Of a stretch of DNA of 64,000 bases, positions 20,972 to 34,370 are shown piece by piece. Position numbers and translations under genes: made by a program. The DNA comes from Aquariibacter sp964433315. GTDB taxonomy: Bacteria; Pseudomonadota; Gammaproteobacteria; Burkholderiales; Burkholderiaceae_C. Numbering within the stretch: the first letter of the stretch is position 1; each line of letters begins with the position of its first letter. The DNA is taken from assembly GCA_964433315.1 (NCBI GenBank), contig CAYSQO010000002.1, positions 1 through 64,000 on the forward strand, written 5' to 3'. Under the pieces are notes generated by a model that had not been told where the DNA came from, made no database searches, and saw only the letters and a list, made by a program, of their open reading frames with translations.

Positions 20972-22186
20972 ATGCTCTACCAGGCCTATCAGTCCCAATG
21001 CGACCTCATGGCGCCCTGGCAGGAAGCGGCCCGGGGCTTTGCCGGCGCCTGGCGCTTCCTCGGCCTCAGCGAACCCGGCAGCCTGCGCCGCCTGGCGGCG
21101 GCCGCCGACGTCTTCTCCCAGCTGCGCCTGACGCACGAGCGGCCGCCCTTCGCCCTGGGCCACATCGGCCCGGAGGCCTGGACGGTCGAGGAAGAGGTGA
21201 TGGACCGCACGCCCTTCGCCACCCTGCTGCGCTTTCGCAAGCCGGATGCGCCGCAGGGCCAGCCGCGCATGCTGGTGGCGGCGCCGCTGTCGGGCCACTT
21301 CGCGACCCTGCTGCGCGACACGCTGCGCACCCTGCTGCAGGACCACGAAGTCTGGGTGACCGACTGGCACAACGCCCGTGAGGTGCGCCTGTCCGAAGGC
21401 GCCTTCGGCTTCGACGACTACGTCAAGCACCTGATCCGCTTCCTGCGCGTCATGGGCCCGGGCAGCCACGTGATGGCGGTCTGCCAGCCCTGCGTGCCGG
21501 TGCTGGCCGCGGTGGCGCTGATGGCCGAGGACGAGGACCCGGCGCAGCCGCGCACGATGACGCTGATGGCCGGCCCGGTCGACACGCGCATCAACCCGAC
21601 CGAAGTCAACAAGCTCGCGATCAGCAAGCCCATGGAATGGTTCGAGAAGAACCTGATCTGCCGCGTGCCGCCGCGCTTCCCGGGCGGCTTCCGGCGGGTC
21701 TACCCGGGCTTCCTGCAGCTCACCGCCTTCATGAGCATGAACCCCGAGCGCCACAGCCAGGCCTTCCAGGGCCTGTACGAGGCGCTGGTGGCGGGCGAGA
21801 CCGAGAAGGCCGAGACCACGCGGTCCTTCTACGAGGAGTACTTCGCGGTCAATGACCTGCCGGCCGAGTTCTACCTGGAGACCGTCGAGCGCGTCTTCCA
21901 GACCTGGGACCTCGCGCGCGGCGTGATGCAGGTCGACGGCCGCGCGGTGAAGACGGCCGCGATCCGCCGCACCGCCCTGTTCACCGTGGAGGGCGAGCGC
22001 GACGACATCTGCGCCCTGGGCCAGACCGTGGCCGCCCATGACCTGTGCAGCAGCCTGCGCGCGCACCTCAAGACCCACCACATCCAGACCGGCGTGGGCC
22101 ACTACGGCGTGTTCAGCGGCCGCCGCTGGCAGCAGCAGATCTACCCCCGGGTGCGCGAACTGGTGCACCAGCACCACGAGGGCTGA
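20972..22186 (+). CDS. phaZ: Intracellular poly(3-hydroxybutyrate) depolymerase
   Basis: A 404-residue enzyme that mobilises stored PHB granules. The opening MLYQAYQSQCDLMAPWQ is characteristic of the PhaZ1/PhaZa1 class, and the motif VCQPCVPVLAAVALMA has the active-site Cys in the place of a lipase-box Ser. Length fits the family (~410). No signal peptide, so it is cytosolic. The flanking genes are not polymer genes. Its presence implies that this organism makes PHB; phaC/phaA/phaB would be elsewhere. Confidence 0.92.
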   Translation: MLYQAYQSQCDLMAPWQEAARGFAGAWRFLGLSEPGSLRRLAAAADVFSQLRLTHERPPFALGHIGPEAWTVEEEVMDRTPFATLLRFRKPDAPQGQPRMLVAAPLSGHFATLLRDTLRTLLQDHEVWVTDWHNAREVRLSEGAFGFDDYVKHLIRFLRVMGPGSHVMAVCQPCVPVLAAVALMAEDEDPAQPRTMTLMAGPVDTRINPTEVNKLAISKPMEWFEKNLICRVPPRFPGGFRRVYPGFLQLTAFMSMNPERHSQAFQGLYEALVAGETEKAETTRSFYEEYFAVNDLPAEFYLETVERVFQTWDLARGVMQVDGRAVKTAAIRRTALFTVEGERDDICALGQTVAAHDLCSSLRAHLKTHHIQTGVGHYGVFSGRRWQQQIYPRVRELVHQHHEG

Positions 22187-22196
22187 GGCCGCAGGC

Positions 22197-23462
22197 TCAG
22201 CGGCTGAGCCCCGCCGCCGGCTGCAGGGCGGGCTGGCCGGCCCGCCCCACCAGGCCGGCCGACACGATGCCCGCGGCCAGCGCCAGGGCCGCGGCCAGGA
22301 AGACCCCGCCCGGCCAGCCGGCATCGAGGATGCGGCCGAAGACCGGCGCGCCGAGCGCAAAGCCAATGTCCAGGCCCGAATACACCGTGCCGTAGACCCG
22401 CCCGGTGGCGCCGGGCGGCGCGGCCCGCTTGATCAGCATGTCGCGCGAAGGCCCGGCCAGGCCGATGGCCACCCCCGAGAGCGCGACCGCCGCCACCGCC
22501 GCCGGCCCCGGGATCAGGCCCAGGCCGACGGCCACCATCACCATGGCCCCGGCGCCGATGGCCAGGGCGATGATGCGTTCCAGCGCCGCGCCCCGCGCCA
22601 CCAGGAAGCCCCCGGCCACCATGCCGGCGGCGCCGCACAGCATGAAGCCGGTCACCACGAAGGCCGTCAGCGACAGCGGCAGGCCGTGCATCTGCTGCAG
22701 CGCCGGGCTCGCGAAGCCTTGGATGGCGGCCATTGCCGCCGTGCTCCAGAAGAAGAAGGAGAAGCACAGCCAGACCGAGGGCAGGCGCAGGAAGGCCATG
22801 GGATGCTCGACCGGCGCACCGGCCTGCGGCCGCTGCGCCGCGCTGGCCAGGCGGCGCGCGTGGTGGTGGTCGTCCAGGGCGCCGCGCTGGCTGAACAGCA
22901 GGGCCAGCACCGCGCCCGCGAACAGGGCCGCCGCCAGGTAGGCCAGCCGCCAGGAGTCGAGCAGGCCCGTCAGCCCGACCAGGAAGACCGGCGACAGCGC
23001 CCAGCCCAGGTTGCCGCAGATGCCGTGGGCCGAGTAGGCGTGGCCCAGGCGCTGCGGCGCGATGCGCTGGTTGAGGATGGTGAAGTCCGCCGGGTGGAAG
23101 GGCGCATTGCCCAGCCCGGCCAGCAGCGCCGCCACGGCCAGCGCCCCCGGCCCCTGCGCGCTGGCGGCCACCAGGGCCGCGGCGATGAAGCTGAGGAAGG
23201 CCGAGAACAGCACCGGCCGCGCGCCGACCCGGTCGACCAGGAAGCCCGACAGGGCCTGGCCCAGGCCCGAGACCACGAAGAACAGCGTGACCAGCAGGCC
23301 CAGCTCGGTGTAGCTCAGGCCGAACTCGCGGATGAAGACCGGGAACATCGGCGGCAGCAGCAGATGGAAGAAGTGCGAGCTGCCATGGGCCAGGCCCACC
23401 AGGCCGGTGGTGCGCAAGTCGGCGCGCAGGGCGGGGTCGTGCGGGATGCGGAGAAGAGCCAT
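22197..23462 (-). CDS. MFS transporter, fosmidomycin-resistance (Fsr)-like
   Basis: 421 residues with twelve predicted membrane helices and a hydrophilic central loop (about 200-225, RGALDDHHHARRLA). The N-terminal HGSSHFFHLLLPPMFP and VDRVGARPVL (loop 2-3 motif) are typical of the Fsr branch of MFS exporters. It likely exports a drug or metabolite with proton antiport. An AraC-type regulator is divergent with only 70 bp between, a common exporter/regulator pair. Confidence 0.85.
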   Translation of the reverse strand: MALLRIPHDPALRADLRTTGLVGLAHGSSHFFHLLLPPMFPVFIREFGLSYTELGLLVTLFFVVSGLGQALSGFLVDRVGARPVLFSAFLSFIAAALVAASAQGPGALAVAALLAGLGNAPFHPADFTILNQRIAPQRLGHAYSAHGICGNLGWALSPVFLVGLTGLLDSWRLAYLAAALFAGAVLALLFSQRGALDDHHHARRLASAAQRPQAGAPVEHPMAFLRLPSVWLCFSFFFWSTAAMAAIQGFASPALQQMHGLPLSLTAFVVTGFMLCGAAGMVAGGFLVARGAALERIIALAIGAGAMVMVAVGLGLIPGPAAVAAVALSGVAIGLAGPSRDMLIKRAAPPGATGRVYGTVYSGLDIGFALGAPVFGRILDAGWPGGVFLAAALALAAGIVSAGLVGRAGQPALQPAAGLSR

Positions 23463-23507
23463 GGCGTCATCGTAGGCAGGGCGGGCCCGTCGCGCTTACG
23501 ATAGAAA

Positions 23508-23520
23508 GACATCCTTTGTC
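23508..23520. promoter_or_regulatory. Candidate operator GACA-N5-TGTC
   Basis: A perfect inverted repeat GACA-TCCTT-TGTC in the 70-bp gap shared by the MFS exporter and the AraC-type regulator, 12 bp before the regulator ATG. The position suits autoregulation and control of the exporter. The arms are short, so chance is possible. Confidence 0.35.
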
Positions 23521-23532
23521 GAGATCACGCCA

Positions 23533-24405
23533 ATGCCACCCCTGAGCAGCGAGGGCCCGCTGCGCGGCCGCCAGGCCCCCCAGCTCTACACCCCGACCCC
23601 CGCCCGCCCCTTGCGCGCCAAGTTCAGCGTGCTGGCCGCCGACACGCGGGTGGAGCCGCACCACCATCCCTGGGCGCAGCTGGCCTGGTCGGCCACCGGG
23701 GTGATGCGGATCACGGCCGAGCGCGGCACCTACCTGGTCCCGCCGTCGCGGGCGGTCTGGATCCCGCCGGGCGTGGAGCACACGGTGACCGTGGTCGAGA
23801 CGGCCGAGCTGCGCACGCTCTACCTGCATCAGGCCCCCGGTCGCTGCGGCCCGGCCGCGGCCCAGGCCGAGGCGCCGGAGGAGCCCGCCGCGGCCGACGC
23901 GCCCTGGCGGCACTGCCGGGTGCTGGAGGTCTCGGACCTGCTGCGCGCCCTGATCCTGGCCCTCGACCCGCGGCCCGACGGCGGCCCGCCGCCCGGCGCC
24001 GCCCAGGCCCTGCGTGAGGCGCTGATCGCCCCCCTGCTGCGCGCCGAGCTGGCCGGGGCCGCGCCGCTGCCCCTGGGCATCGCCCTGCCGGAGGACAAGC
24101 GCCTGCGTGCGCTCTGCGAAGCCGTGCTCGACGCCCCGCAGCGCCACGCCACCCTGGCCGGCTGGGTGCGCGACATCGGCGCCAGCGAGCGCACCGTCGC
24201 GCGGCTGTTCCGCCAGGAGCTGGGCACCAGCTTCGGGCAGTGGCGCCAGCAGGTGCTGCTGGCCCGCGCCCTGACCCTGGCCGCCCACGGCCGGCCCATG
24301 GGCGAGATCGCCGCCGCCCTGGGCTATGCCAGCCCCAGCGCCTTCAGCGCGATGGTGCGGCGCAGCCTGGGCGCGCCGCCGAGCCGGGTCTTCGCGGCCG
24401 CCTGA
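23533..24405 (+). CDS. AraC-family transcriptional regulator with cupin sensor domain
   Basis: 290 residues. The N-terminal cupin (about 15-105; VEPHHHPWAQLAW, VPPSRAVWIPPGVEH) binds the ligand. A Pro/Ala linker follows, then two helix-turn-helix units (about 200-285; LAGWVRDIGASERTVARLFRQELG and IAAALGYASPSAFSAMVRRSLGAPPSRV). It resembles NimR-type regulators that control a neighbouring exporter. It most likely controls the divergent MFS gene in response to that gene's substrate. Confidence 0.9.
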   Translation: MPPLSSEGPLRGRQAPQLYTPTPARPLRAKFSVLAADTRVEPHHHPWAQLAWSATGVMRITAERGTYLVPPSRAVWIPPGVEHTVTVVETAELRTLYLHQAPGRCGPAAAQAEAPEEPAAADAPWRHCRVLEVSDLLRALILALDPRPDGGPPPGAAQALREALIAPLLRAELAGAAPLPLGIALPEDKRLRALCEAVLDAPQRHATLAGWVRDIGASERTVARLFRQELGTSFGQWRQQVLLARALTLAAHGRPMGEIAAALGYASPSAFSAMVRRSLGAPPSRVFAAA

Positions 24406-24462
24406 ACCGTCCCGCCGGCCCGGCCCCGCCGCGCCGATGCGGGGAAACCCCCGGGGGCTTGC

Positions 24463-24468
24463 TACGAT
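24463..24468 (+). promoter_or_regulatory. Likely extended -10 of nadA
   Basis: TACGAT preceded by TGC (an extended -10) lies 32 bp before the nadA ATG. No good -35 is visible. Confidence 0.4.
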
Positions 24469-24499
24469 CCCGCCCCCGCCCGACGCAAAGCGCCATCCG

Positions 24500-25627
24500 A
24501 TGAGCACCCCGATCCGCTTCGACTTCACGCGGCAGGACGCCCTGGGCCAGGCCTCCACCGCCCATGCCTGGGCCCGCGTGCCCGAGGCCCTGGACCCGGC
24601 CGCGCGGGCCGCCCTGACCGCCCGCGCCCAGGCCCTGCTGGCCGCGCGCGGCGCGGTGCTGGTCGCGCACTACTACGTCGAGCCCGAGCTGCAGGATCTG
24701 GCCCTGGCCACCGGCGGCATCGTCGCCGACTCGCTGGAGATGGCCCGTTTCGGGCGTGACCACCCCGCGCAGGAGCTGGTCGTGGCCGGGGTGCGCTTCA
24801 TGGGCGAGAGCGCCAAGATCCTCTCGCCGCACAAGACGGTGCGCATGCCCGAGCTGGAGGCCACCTGCTCGCTGGACCTGGCCTGCCCGCCGGAGGATTT
24901 CGCCGCCTTCTGCGACGCCCACCCCGACCGCACCGTGGTCGTCTACGCCAACACCAGCGCCGCGGTGAAGGCCCGCGCCGACTGGATGGTGACCAGCTCC
25001 TGCGCCCTGGGCATCGTCGAGCACCTCAAGGCCCAGGGCCAAAAGATCCTGTGGGCGCCCGACCGCCACCTGGGCCGCTACATCCAGCAGACCACCGGCG
25101 CCGACATGCTGCTCTGGCAGGGCGAGTGCATCGTCCACGACGAGTTCAAGGGCCTGGAGCTGGAGCTGCTCAAGGCCGAGCACCCGGACGCCAAGGTGCT
25201 GGTGCACCCGGAATCGCCCTCGGCCGTGGTGGCGCTGGCGGACGTGGTGGGTTCGACCTCCCAATTGCTCAAGGCCGTGACCGACGACCCGGCCGGCCGC
25301 TTCATCGTCGCCACCGACAACGGCCTGCTGCACCGCATGCGCCAGCTGGCGCCGCAGGCCGTGCTGATGGAGGCGCCGACCGCCGGGAACGGCGCCACTT
25401 GCAAGAGCTGCGCGCACTGTCCCTGGATGGCCATGAACGGCCTGCAGGCCCTGGTCGACTGCCTGGAGCGCGAGACGGGCGAGGTCCAGGTGCCCGAGCC
25501 GCTGCGCGGCCAGGCCCTGGGCTGCATCGACCGCATGCTCGCCTTCGTCGCCGCGCATCCGCAGGTGCTGGCCCCCGCGGCCAGCCGCGCCACCCCCCAA
25601 CTCGTCACCGGACTCGGCGCCGCCTGA
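24500..25627 (+). CDS. nadA: Quinolinate synthase
   Basis: A 375-residue [4Fe-4S] enzyme that condenses iminoaspartate with dihydroxyacetone phosphate to quinolinate in NAD synthesis. Cluster cysteines are in LEATCSLDLA, VTSSCALGI and the C-terminal CKSCAHCPWMAMN. LVAHYYVEPELQDLA is the substrate-binding start. The start ATG at 24500 gives the usual length. nadC follows after 10 bp, so they form an operon. nadB is 4.3 kb away on the other strand. Confidence 0.98.
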   Translation: MSTPIRFDFTRQDALGQASTAHAWARVPEALDPAARAALTARAQALLAARGAVLVAHYYVEPELQDLALATGGIVADSLEMARFGRDHPAQELVVAGVRFMGESAKILSPHKTVRMPELEATCSLDLACPPEDFAAFCDAHPDRTVVVYANTSAAVKARADWMVTSSCALGIVEHLKAQGQKILWAPDRHLGRYIQQTTGADMLLWQGECIVHDEFKGLELELLKAEHPDAKVLVHPESPSAVVALADVVGSTSQLLKAVTDDPAGRFIVATDNGLLHRMRQLAPQAVLMEAPTAGNGATCKSCAHCPWMAMNGLQALVDCLERETGEVQVPEPLRGQALGCIDRMLAFVAAHPQVLAPAASRATPQLVTGLGAA

Positions 25628-25637
25628 TTGCCCCCCC

Positions 25638-26522
25638 ATGCTGAACATCGAACGCAACGAGACCCTGGCCGAGGCCCGTGCCCGCAACATCCGCGAGGCC
25701 CTGGCGGAGGACATCGGCCAGGCCGACTGGACCGGCCGCCTCGTGCCGGTCGGCCGCCGCGTGGTGGCCCGCGTGATCGTCCGCGAGGACGCCGTGCTCT
25801 GCGGCCGCGACTGGTTCGACGGCTGCTTCCTCGCCCTGGACCCGCAGGCCCATGTCGAATGGCGTGCCGCCGACGGCGAGGCGCTGCAGCGCAACCAGAC
25901 CGTCTGCACCGTGCACGCCGAGGCGCGCGCCCTGCTGGCCGCCGAGCGGCCGGCGCTGAACTTCCTGCAGATGCTCTCGGGCGTGGCCACCGTCACCAAG
26001 CGCCATGTCGACGCGCTGGCCGACGCCTCGCCCAACCCGCGCGGCTGTGCCGTGCTCGACACCCGCAAGACCCTGCCCGGCCTGCGCCTGGCGCAGAAGT
26101 ACGCCGTGCGCACGGGCGGCGGCAAGAACCAGCGCCTGGCCCTCTACGACGGCGTGCTGATCAAGGAAAACCACATCGCTGCCGCCGGCGGCGTGGCCCA
26201 GGCCCTGGCGGCCGCCCAGGCCCTGAAGGCCGGCGAGGCGCCGAACATCAGCATCCAGATCGAGGTGGAGTCCATCGCCGAGCTCATCCAGGCCCTGGAC
26301 GCCGGCGCCACCAGCGTGCTGCTGGACAACTTCAGCCTGGACAAGATGCGCAAGGCGGTCGCGCTCAACGCCGGCCGCGCGGTGCTGGAGGTCTCGGGCG
26401 GGGTCACCCTGGCCCAGCTGCGCGGCATCGCCGAGACCGGCGTGGATCGCATCTCCCTGGGCACGCTGACCAAGGACATCGAGGCCGTCGACTACTCGAT
26501 GCGGGTGCTGGACTCGGACTGA
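25638..26522 (+). CDS. nadC: Nicotinate-nucleotide pyrophosphorylase (quinolinate phosphoribosyltransferase)
   Basis: A 294-residue enzyme turning quinolinate and PRPP into nicotinate mononucleotide. Motifs: EDIGQADWTG near residue 20, LLAAERPALNFLQMLSGVAT, DTRKTLPGLRLAQKYAVRTGGGKNQR (substrate pocket) and LEVSGGVTL near the end. Length fits (~290). It is the second gene of nadA-nadC. A hairpin GCTTGCG/CGCAAGC at 26536-26561 just after the stop may end the transcript, though it has no T-tract. Confidence 0.97.
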   Translation: MLNIERNETLAEARARNIREALAEDIGQADWTGRLVPVGRRVVARVIVREDAVLCGRDWFDGCFLALDPQAHVEWRAADGEALQRNQTVCTVHAEARALLAAERPALNFLQMLSGVATVTKRHVDALADASPNPRGCAVLDTRKTLPGLRLAQKYAVRTGGGKNQRLALYDGVLIKENHIAAAGGVAQALAAAQALKAGEAPNISIQIEVESIAELIQALDAGATSVLLDNFSLDKMRKAVALNAGRAVLEVSGGVTLAQLRGIAETGVDRISLGTLTKDIEAVDYSMRVLDSD

Positions 26523-26919
26523 GTCCGGCTCGACGGCTTGCGCGTCTGCATCTTCGCAAGCCCCCCCCTTGATAGAGGGGTAAGTGTTTCTGAATGATTC
26601 TTGACGGACGAGCGAAGGGAGTCGGAACGACCCGCTCTTCGTGTTTAATGCCGTCGCTTGATGAGGGATGCCGCAAGGTGACATCAAGCTGCGCGATTCC
26701 AACCCGGAATACGCGAACCGGTCCACCCTGGGCGCACTTCTTGGCCAGGACCTGCAGGTGGCGACTCGACCACCAATTAGGGTTTGTTCTGTTTGACACG
26801 GGATCTCCAGAAGATCCCTGTAGAACGTAACAACAGGGCATGTCTCGTGCTTCACCAGCATGGGCGTACCCGGCCGCAGGCCGTGAGGCCTTTCTCCTCC
26901 CCCTGAACCTGAAGCCCTC
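26523..26919. other. AT-richer intergenic leader upstream of the DUF1800 gene
   Basis: 397 bp, visibly less GC-rich than the flanks. It holds two small hairpins near the nadC end (26536-26561, and CCCCT/AGGGG near 26566), and a TTGACA box joined to a palindrome (26793-26818). A 78-codon frame (26594-26830) is open, but it has no ribosome binding site and no recognisable features, so I do not call it a gene. Confidence 0.5.
26793..26818 (+). promoter_or_regulatory. Promoter -35 TTGACA with adjoining palindrome
   Basis: A consensus TTGACA (26793-26798) is followed at once by the perfect inverted repeat GGGATCT-CCAGA-AGATCCC (26800-26818), which fills the spacer where a repressor would block RNA polymerase. 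The -10 is unclear; TGTAGA about 20 bp on is the best candidate. It lies 100 bp before the DUF1800 gene. Confidence 0.4.
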
Positions 26920-28610
<1,691 letters not shown>

Positions 28611-28614
<4 letters not shown>

Positions 28615-29861
28615 GTCGCCAACTGCTGATCGTCTACCTCGGGGGCGGCCTGGATGCGCATGCCCTGATCGCCCCCCGCCGCGGCAGCAACCGCACGGCC
28701 TACGTGGCTGCGCGCGGCAGCATGGCTGCGCCCGATCTGCCCGCGCTGGCCCTGAATGCCGACTGGCAATGGCACCCCGCCATGAGCCAGCTGGCCGCGC
28801 TGTATCGCCAGGGCCGCGTGGCGGCCGTGCTGAACACCGGCCCGCTGGCCGTGCCGACCACGCGGGCTCAGTACGAGAGCCGCTCGGTTCCCCTGCCGCT
28901 GGCCCTGAGCAGCCACAGCGACCAGAACCGCACTTGGCAGATCGGTGACGCCACCGACACCGCCGGTAACTCCGGCTGGATCGGCCGCATGGTGGCCGCC
29001 CTGCCCTCCAATCTGCGCGGTGGCTCTTTCTCGCAGATCACCAGCATGGCCGGTCCTCAGCCAGGCTTCGTGGCGCCAGGCGTTCGCGCGCTGGGCCTGG
29101 GCCCCACGGGCGTGACCCAGCGGCATGCGAACTACGTGATCCCGGATGTCGTGCGGCTGATGGAAGCCGTGATGAACCGCAGCAGCAGCGGTGGCCACCC
29201 GCTTGCCGAAGAGTTCGCTCTTGCCCAGATGCGCTCGGCTGCCAACACCGAAGTTGTGCAGAGCGTGCTGTCGACCGTGTCCGACAGCACCCCCTACACC
29301 GGCCTGCCCGAGCTGCAGACGGTGGCCCGCCTGTTCAAGTCCGACGCCAGCAGCGGACGGGAACGCTCGGTGCATTTCTCGGTGCAGGGCGGCTACGACA
29401 CCCACTCCAATCAGGACGAGATCCTGGAGCGCAACCTCGCCGAACTCGATGCCGGCATCGGCTCCTTCTGGGCCTCGGCCCAGGCCCTGGGCATCCAGAA
29501 CGATGTGTCGATGCTGATTTATTCCGAGTTCGGCCGCAGCCTGGTGCCGAACAACAGCGGCACCGACCATGGCTGGGGCGGCCACGCCCTGCTGATCGGC
29601 CCGGTGCGCGGCGGACTGCATGGCAAGACGCCCGATCTGCGGCTGAATGGACCGGACATGGTCGAGTCGCGCGGCATCATGCTGCCGAGCACCCCGACCG
29701 AGCATCTGCTCGCCGAGATCGCCCGCTGGATGGGCGTACCGAGCGCCTCGATGGCGACGGTCTTCCCGAACCTGCCGGCCTTTCCGGTCGCTTCGGGCCC
29801 GGTACTGGGCGGACTGCTGGGCGGCGGGGCGGCGTCCTCCTCGCTCAAGCTCTACAACTGA
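28611..29861 (+). CDS. DUF1501 family protein (alkaline-phosphatase-like fold)
   Basis: 416 residues, coupled to the DUF1800 gene by ATGA. The DUF1501 fold belongs to the alkaline phosphatase/sulfatase superfamily; here are LLIVYLGGGLDAH near the start (the family commonly has GG.D), a central FSVQGGYDTHSNQ and a late SEFGRSLVPNNSGTDHGWGGHAL with potential metal ligands Asp and His. No Tat or Sec signal of its own is evident; many relatives have a Tat signal, so it may be exported with its partner or act inside. Function unknown. Ends Gly/Ser-rich. Confidence 0.85.
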
Positions 29862-29904
29862 GCTTGGCGGGCAGGCCGGCGCACGCTGTGCGCCGAGGGA
29901 CTGC

Positions 29905-31575
29905 TCAGTCCTCCTGCTCGCGCCGCCGGCGCTTGCGCACCAGCACGGTCGGGAAGCTGACCGGCAGGCTGCCGGGGTAGTCGCGGCTGTAGTGCAATCC
30001 GCGGCTTTCGTGGCGGCTGAGCGCGGAGCGCACGATCAGCTCGGCCGCGTCGACGAGGTTGCGCAGCTCCAGCAGGTCGCGGGTGACGCGGAAGCTGCCG
30101 TAGTAGTCGTCGATCTCGCCACGCAGCAGCTTGATGCGGTGCAGGGCGCGCTCCAGGCGCTTGGTCGTGCGGACGATGCCGACGTAGTTCCACATCAGCA
30201 GGCGCAGCTCGTCCCAGTTGTGGCTGATGACGACCTGCTCGTCGGCGTTCTCGACCTGGCTCTCGTCCCAGGCCGGCAGGGCGGGCTCGGGCCCGCGCGG
30301 CTGGGCCAGCAGGTGCTCGGCGCAGCTGCGGCCCAGCACCACGCATTCCAGCAGGGAGTTGCTGGCCAGGCGGTTGGCGCCGTGCAGGCCGGTGCAGCCG
30401 GTCTCGCCGACGGCGTAGAGGCCGGGCAGGTCGGTGCGGCCATGCAGGTCGCTGACCACGCCGCCGCAGCTGTAGTGGGCCGCGGGCACCACGGGGATGG
30501 GCTGGCGCGCGATGTCGATGCCCAGGGCCAGGCAGCGGGCGTGGATGGTCGGGAAATGGCTCTTCAGCCGCGCCTCGCCCAGGCCGGTGGCGTCGAGCCA
30601 GACGTGGTCGAGGCCGTGCTTCTTCATCTCGAAGTCGATGGCCCGGGCGACGATGTCGCGCGGTGCCAGCTCGGCCCGCGGGTCGTGCGCCGGCATGAAG
30701 CGCATGGCCTGGCCATCCTCGCCGGGCACGCCGGGCAGGCGCAGGACGGCGCCCTCGCCCCGCAGGGCCTCGGTGATCAGGAAGCTGCGCTCCTGCGGGT
30801 GATAGAGGCAGGTCGGGTGGAACTGCACGAACTCCATGTTCGCCACGCGGCAGCCGGCCCGCCAGGCCATGGCCACGCCATCGCCGGTGGCGGTGTCGGG
30901 GTTGCTGGTGTAGCGGTAGACCTTGCCGAGGCCGCCAGTGGCCAGGATGACCGCGCTGGCCGCCACGGCCTCGACGCGCTTGCGGTCGATGTCGAGCGCA
31001 TAGACCCCGAAGCAGCGCGGCGCGGCCGCCTCGCCCGTGCGCGGCAGGCGCGCGGCGACATGCCGGGTGGTGATGAGGTCAACCGCCATCCAGCGTTCGC
31101 GCAGCGTGATGTTCGGATGCGCGCGGGCGCGGGCCAGCAGGGCCTCGTGGATGGCGCGGCCGGTCGCATCGGCCGCATGGGCGATGCGGCGCACGGCATG
31201 GCCGCCCTCGCGCGTCAGGTGCAGGCCCAGCGGGCCGTCGGGGTCGGGCGAGAAGGGCACGCCGTGCTCGACCAGCCAGGCCACCGCATCGGCGCTGCGC
31301 TCGGCAACGAAGCGGGCGCTGTCCTTGTCGACCAGGCCGGCACCGGCCTCCAGCGTGTCCTGCACATGGCTGTCGACGCTGTCGTCCTGGCCGAGCACGC
31401 CGACGATGCCGCCCTGGGCCCAGGCCGTCGCGCCTTCGCCCAGGCTGCGCTTGGCCAGCACGATCACCGGCCGCAGCCCGGCCAGCTGCAAGGCCGTCGT
31501 CAGACCGGCCAGACCGGCCCCCACGATCACCACCGGCTGGGCTGCTGCGGCCCCCGTCACCTGCTTGTCATTCAT
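29905..31575 (-). CDS. nadB: L-aspartate oxidase
   Basis: A 556-residue flavoenzyme that oxidises L-aspartate to iminoaspartate, the substrate of NadA. FAD motif VVIVGAGLAGLTTALQL at residue 15; HTRxG-like GRTDLPGLYAVGETGCTGLHGANRLASNSLLE is the C-terminal FAD signature of the succinate dehydrogenase/fumarate reductase flavoprotein family. The Arg/Lys-rich C-terminus (RKRRRREQED) is unusual but short. Convergent with the DUF1501 gene and 61 bp downstream of clpB on the same strand. Together with nadA-nadC it completes quinolinate and NaMN synthesis. Confidence 0.97.
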   Translation of the reverse strand: MNDKQVTGAAAAQPVVIVGAGLAGLTTALQLAGLRPVIVLAKRSLGEGATAWAQGGIVGVLGQDDSVDSHVQDTLEAGAGLVDKDSARFVAERSADAVAWLVEHGVPFSPDPDGPLGLHLTREGGHAVRRIAHAADATGRAIHEALLARARAHPNITLRERWMAVDLITTRHVAARLPRTGEAAAPRCFGVYALDIDRKRVEAVAASAVILATGGLGKVYRYTSNPDTATGDGVAMAWRAGCRVANMEFVQFHPTCLYHPQERSFLITEALRGEGAVLRLPGVPGEDGQAMRFMPAHDPRAELAPRDIVARAIDFEMKKHGLDHVWLDATGLGEARLKSHFPTIHARCLALGIDIARQPIPVVPAAHYSCGGVVSDLHGRTDLPGLYAVGETGCTGLHGANRLASNSLLECVVLGRSCAEHLLAQPRGPEPALPAWDESQVENADEQVVISHNWDELRLLMWNYVGIVRTTKRLERALHRIKLLRGEIDDYYGSFRVTRDLLELRNLVDAAELIVRSALSRHESRGLHYSRDYPGSLPVSFPTVLVRKRRRREQED

Positions 31576-31636
31576 CGCGAAATTCTAGGCGGCGCCCATC
31601 CCGGGCCCCCCTGCGGCCCGGGATGCCCGACCGGGC

Positions 31637-34240
<2,604 letters not shown>

Positions 34241-34287
34241 GGTGGGTCCATCCTTCGGATGCGGTGGCCTGGCACCGCTTGAGGAAG

Positions 34288-34315
34288 AGATGGGGCCCCG
34301 GGGCCGCGATTCAAG
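34288..34315 (-). promoter_or_regulatory. Sigma-32 (RpoH) heat-shock promoter of clpB
   Basis: On the minus strand, CTTGAAT (34309-34315), a 13-bp spacer and CCCCATCT (34288-34295). This matches the enterobacterial consensus CTTGAAA-N13-15-CCCCATNT at all but one base. The -10 ends 48 bp before the clpB ATG. Confidence 0.88.
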
Positions 34316-34370
34316 GTGTGGCGGCGTCTCGGCCCCTTTGCGGCCCCGCCCCCACCCCCCGGCCTCCGCC

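Noticed and set aside
26594..26830. A 78-codon open frame in the leader of the DUF1800 gene
   Set aside because: No ribosome binding site, no recognisable features and high Arg/Ser/Thr content; the region looks regulatory.
29878..29894. Hairpin GGCGCAC-GCT-GTGCGCC after the DUF1501 gene as a terminator
   Set aside because: Only a 7-bp stem and no T-tract on either strand; too weak to annotate.
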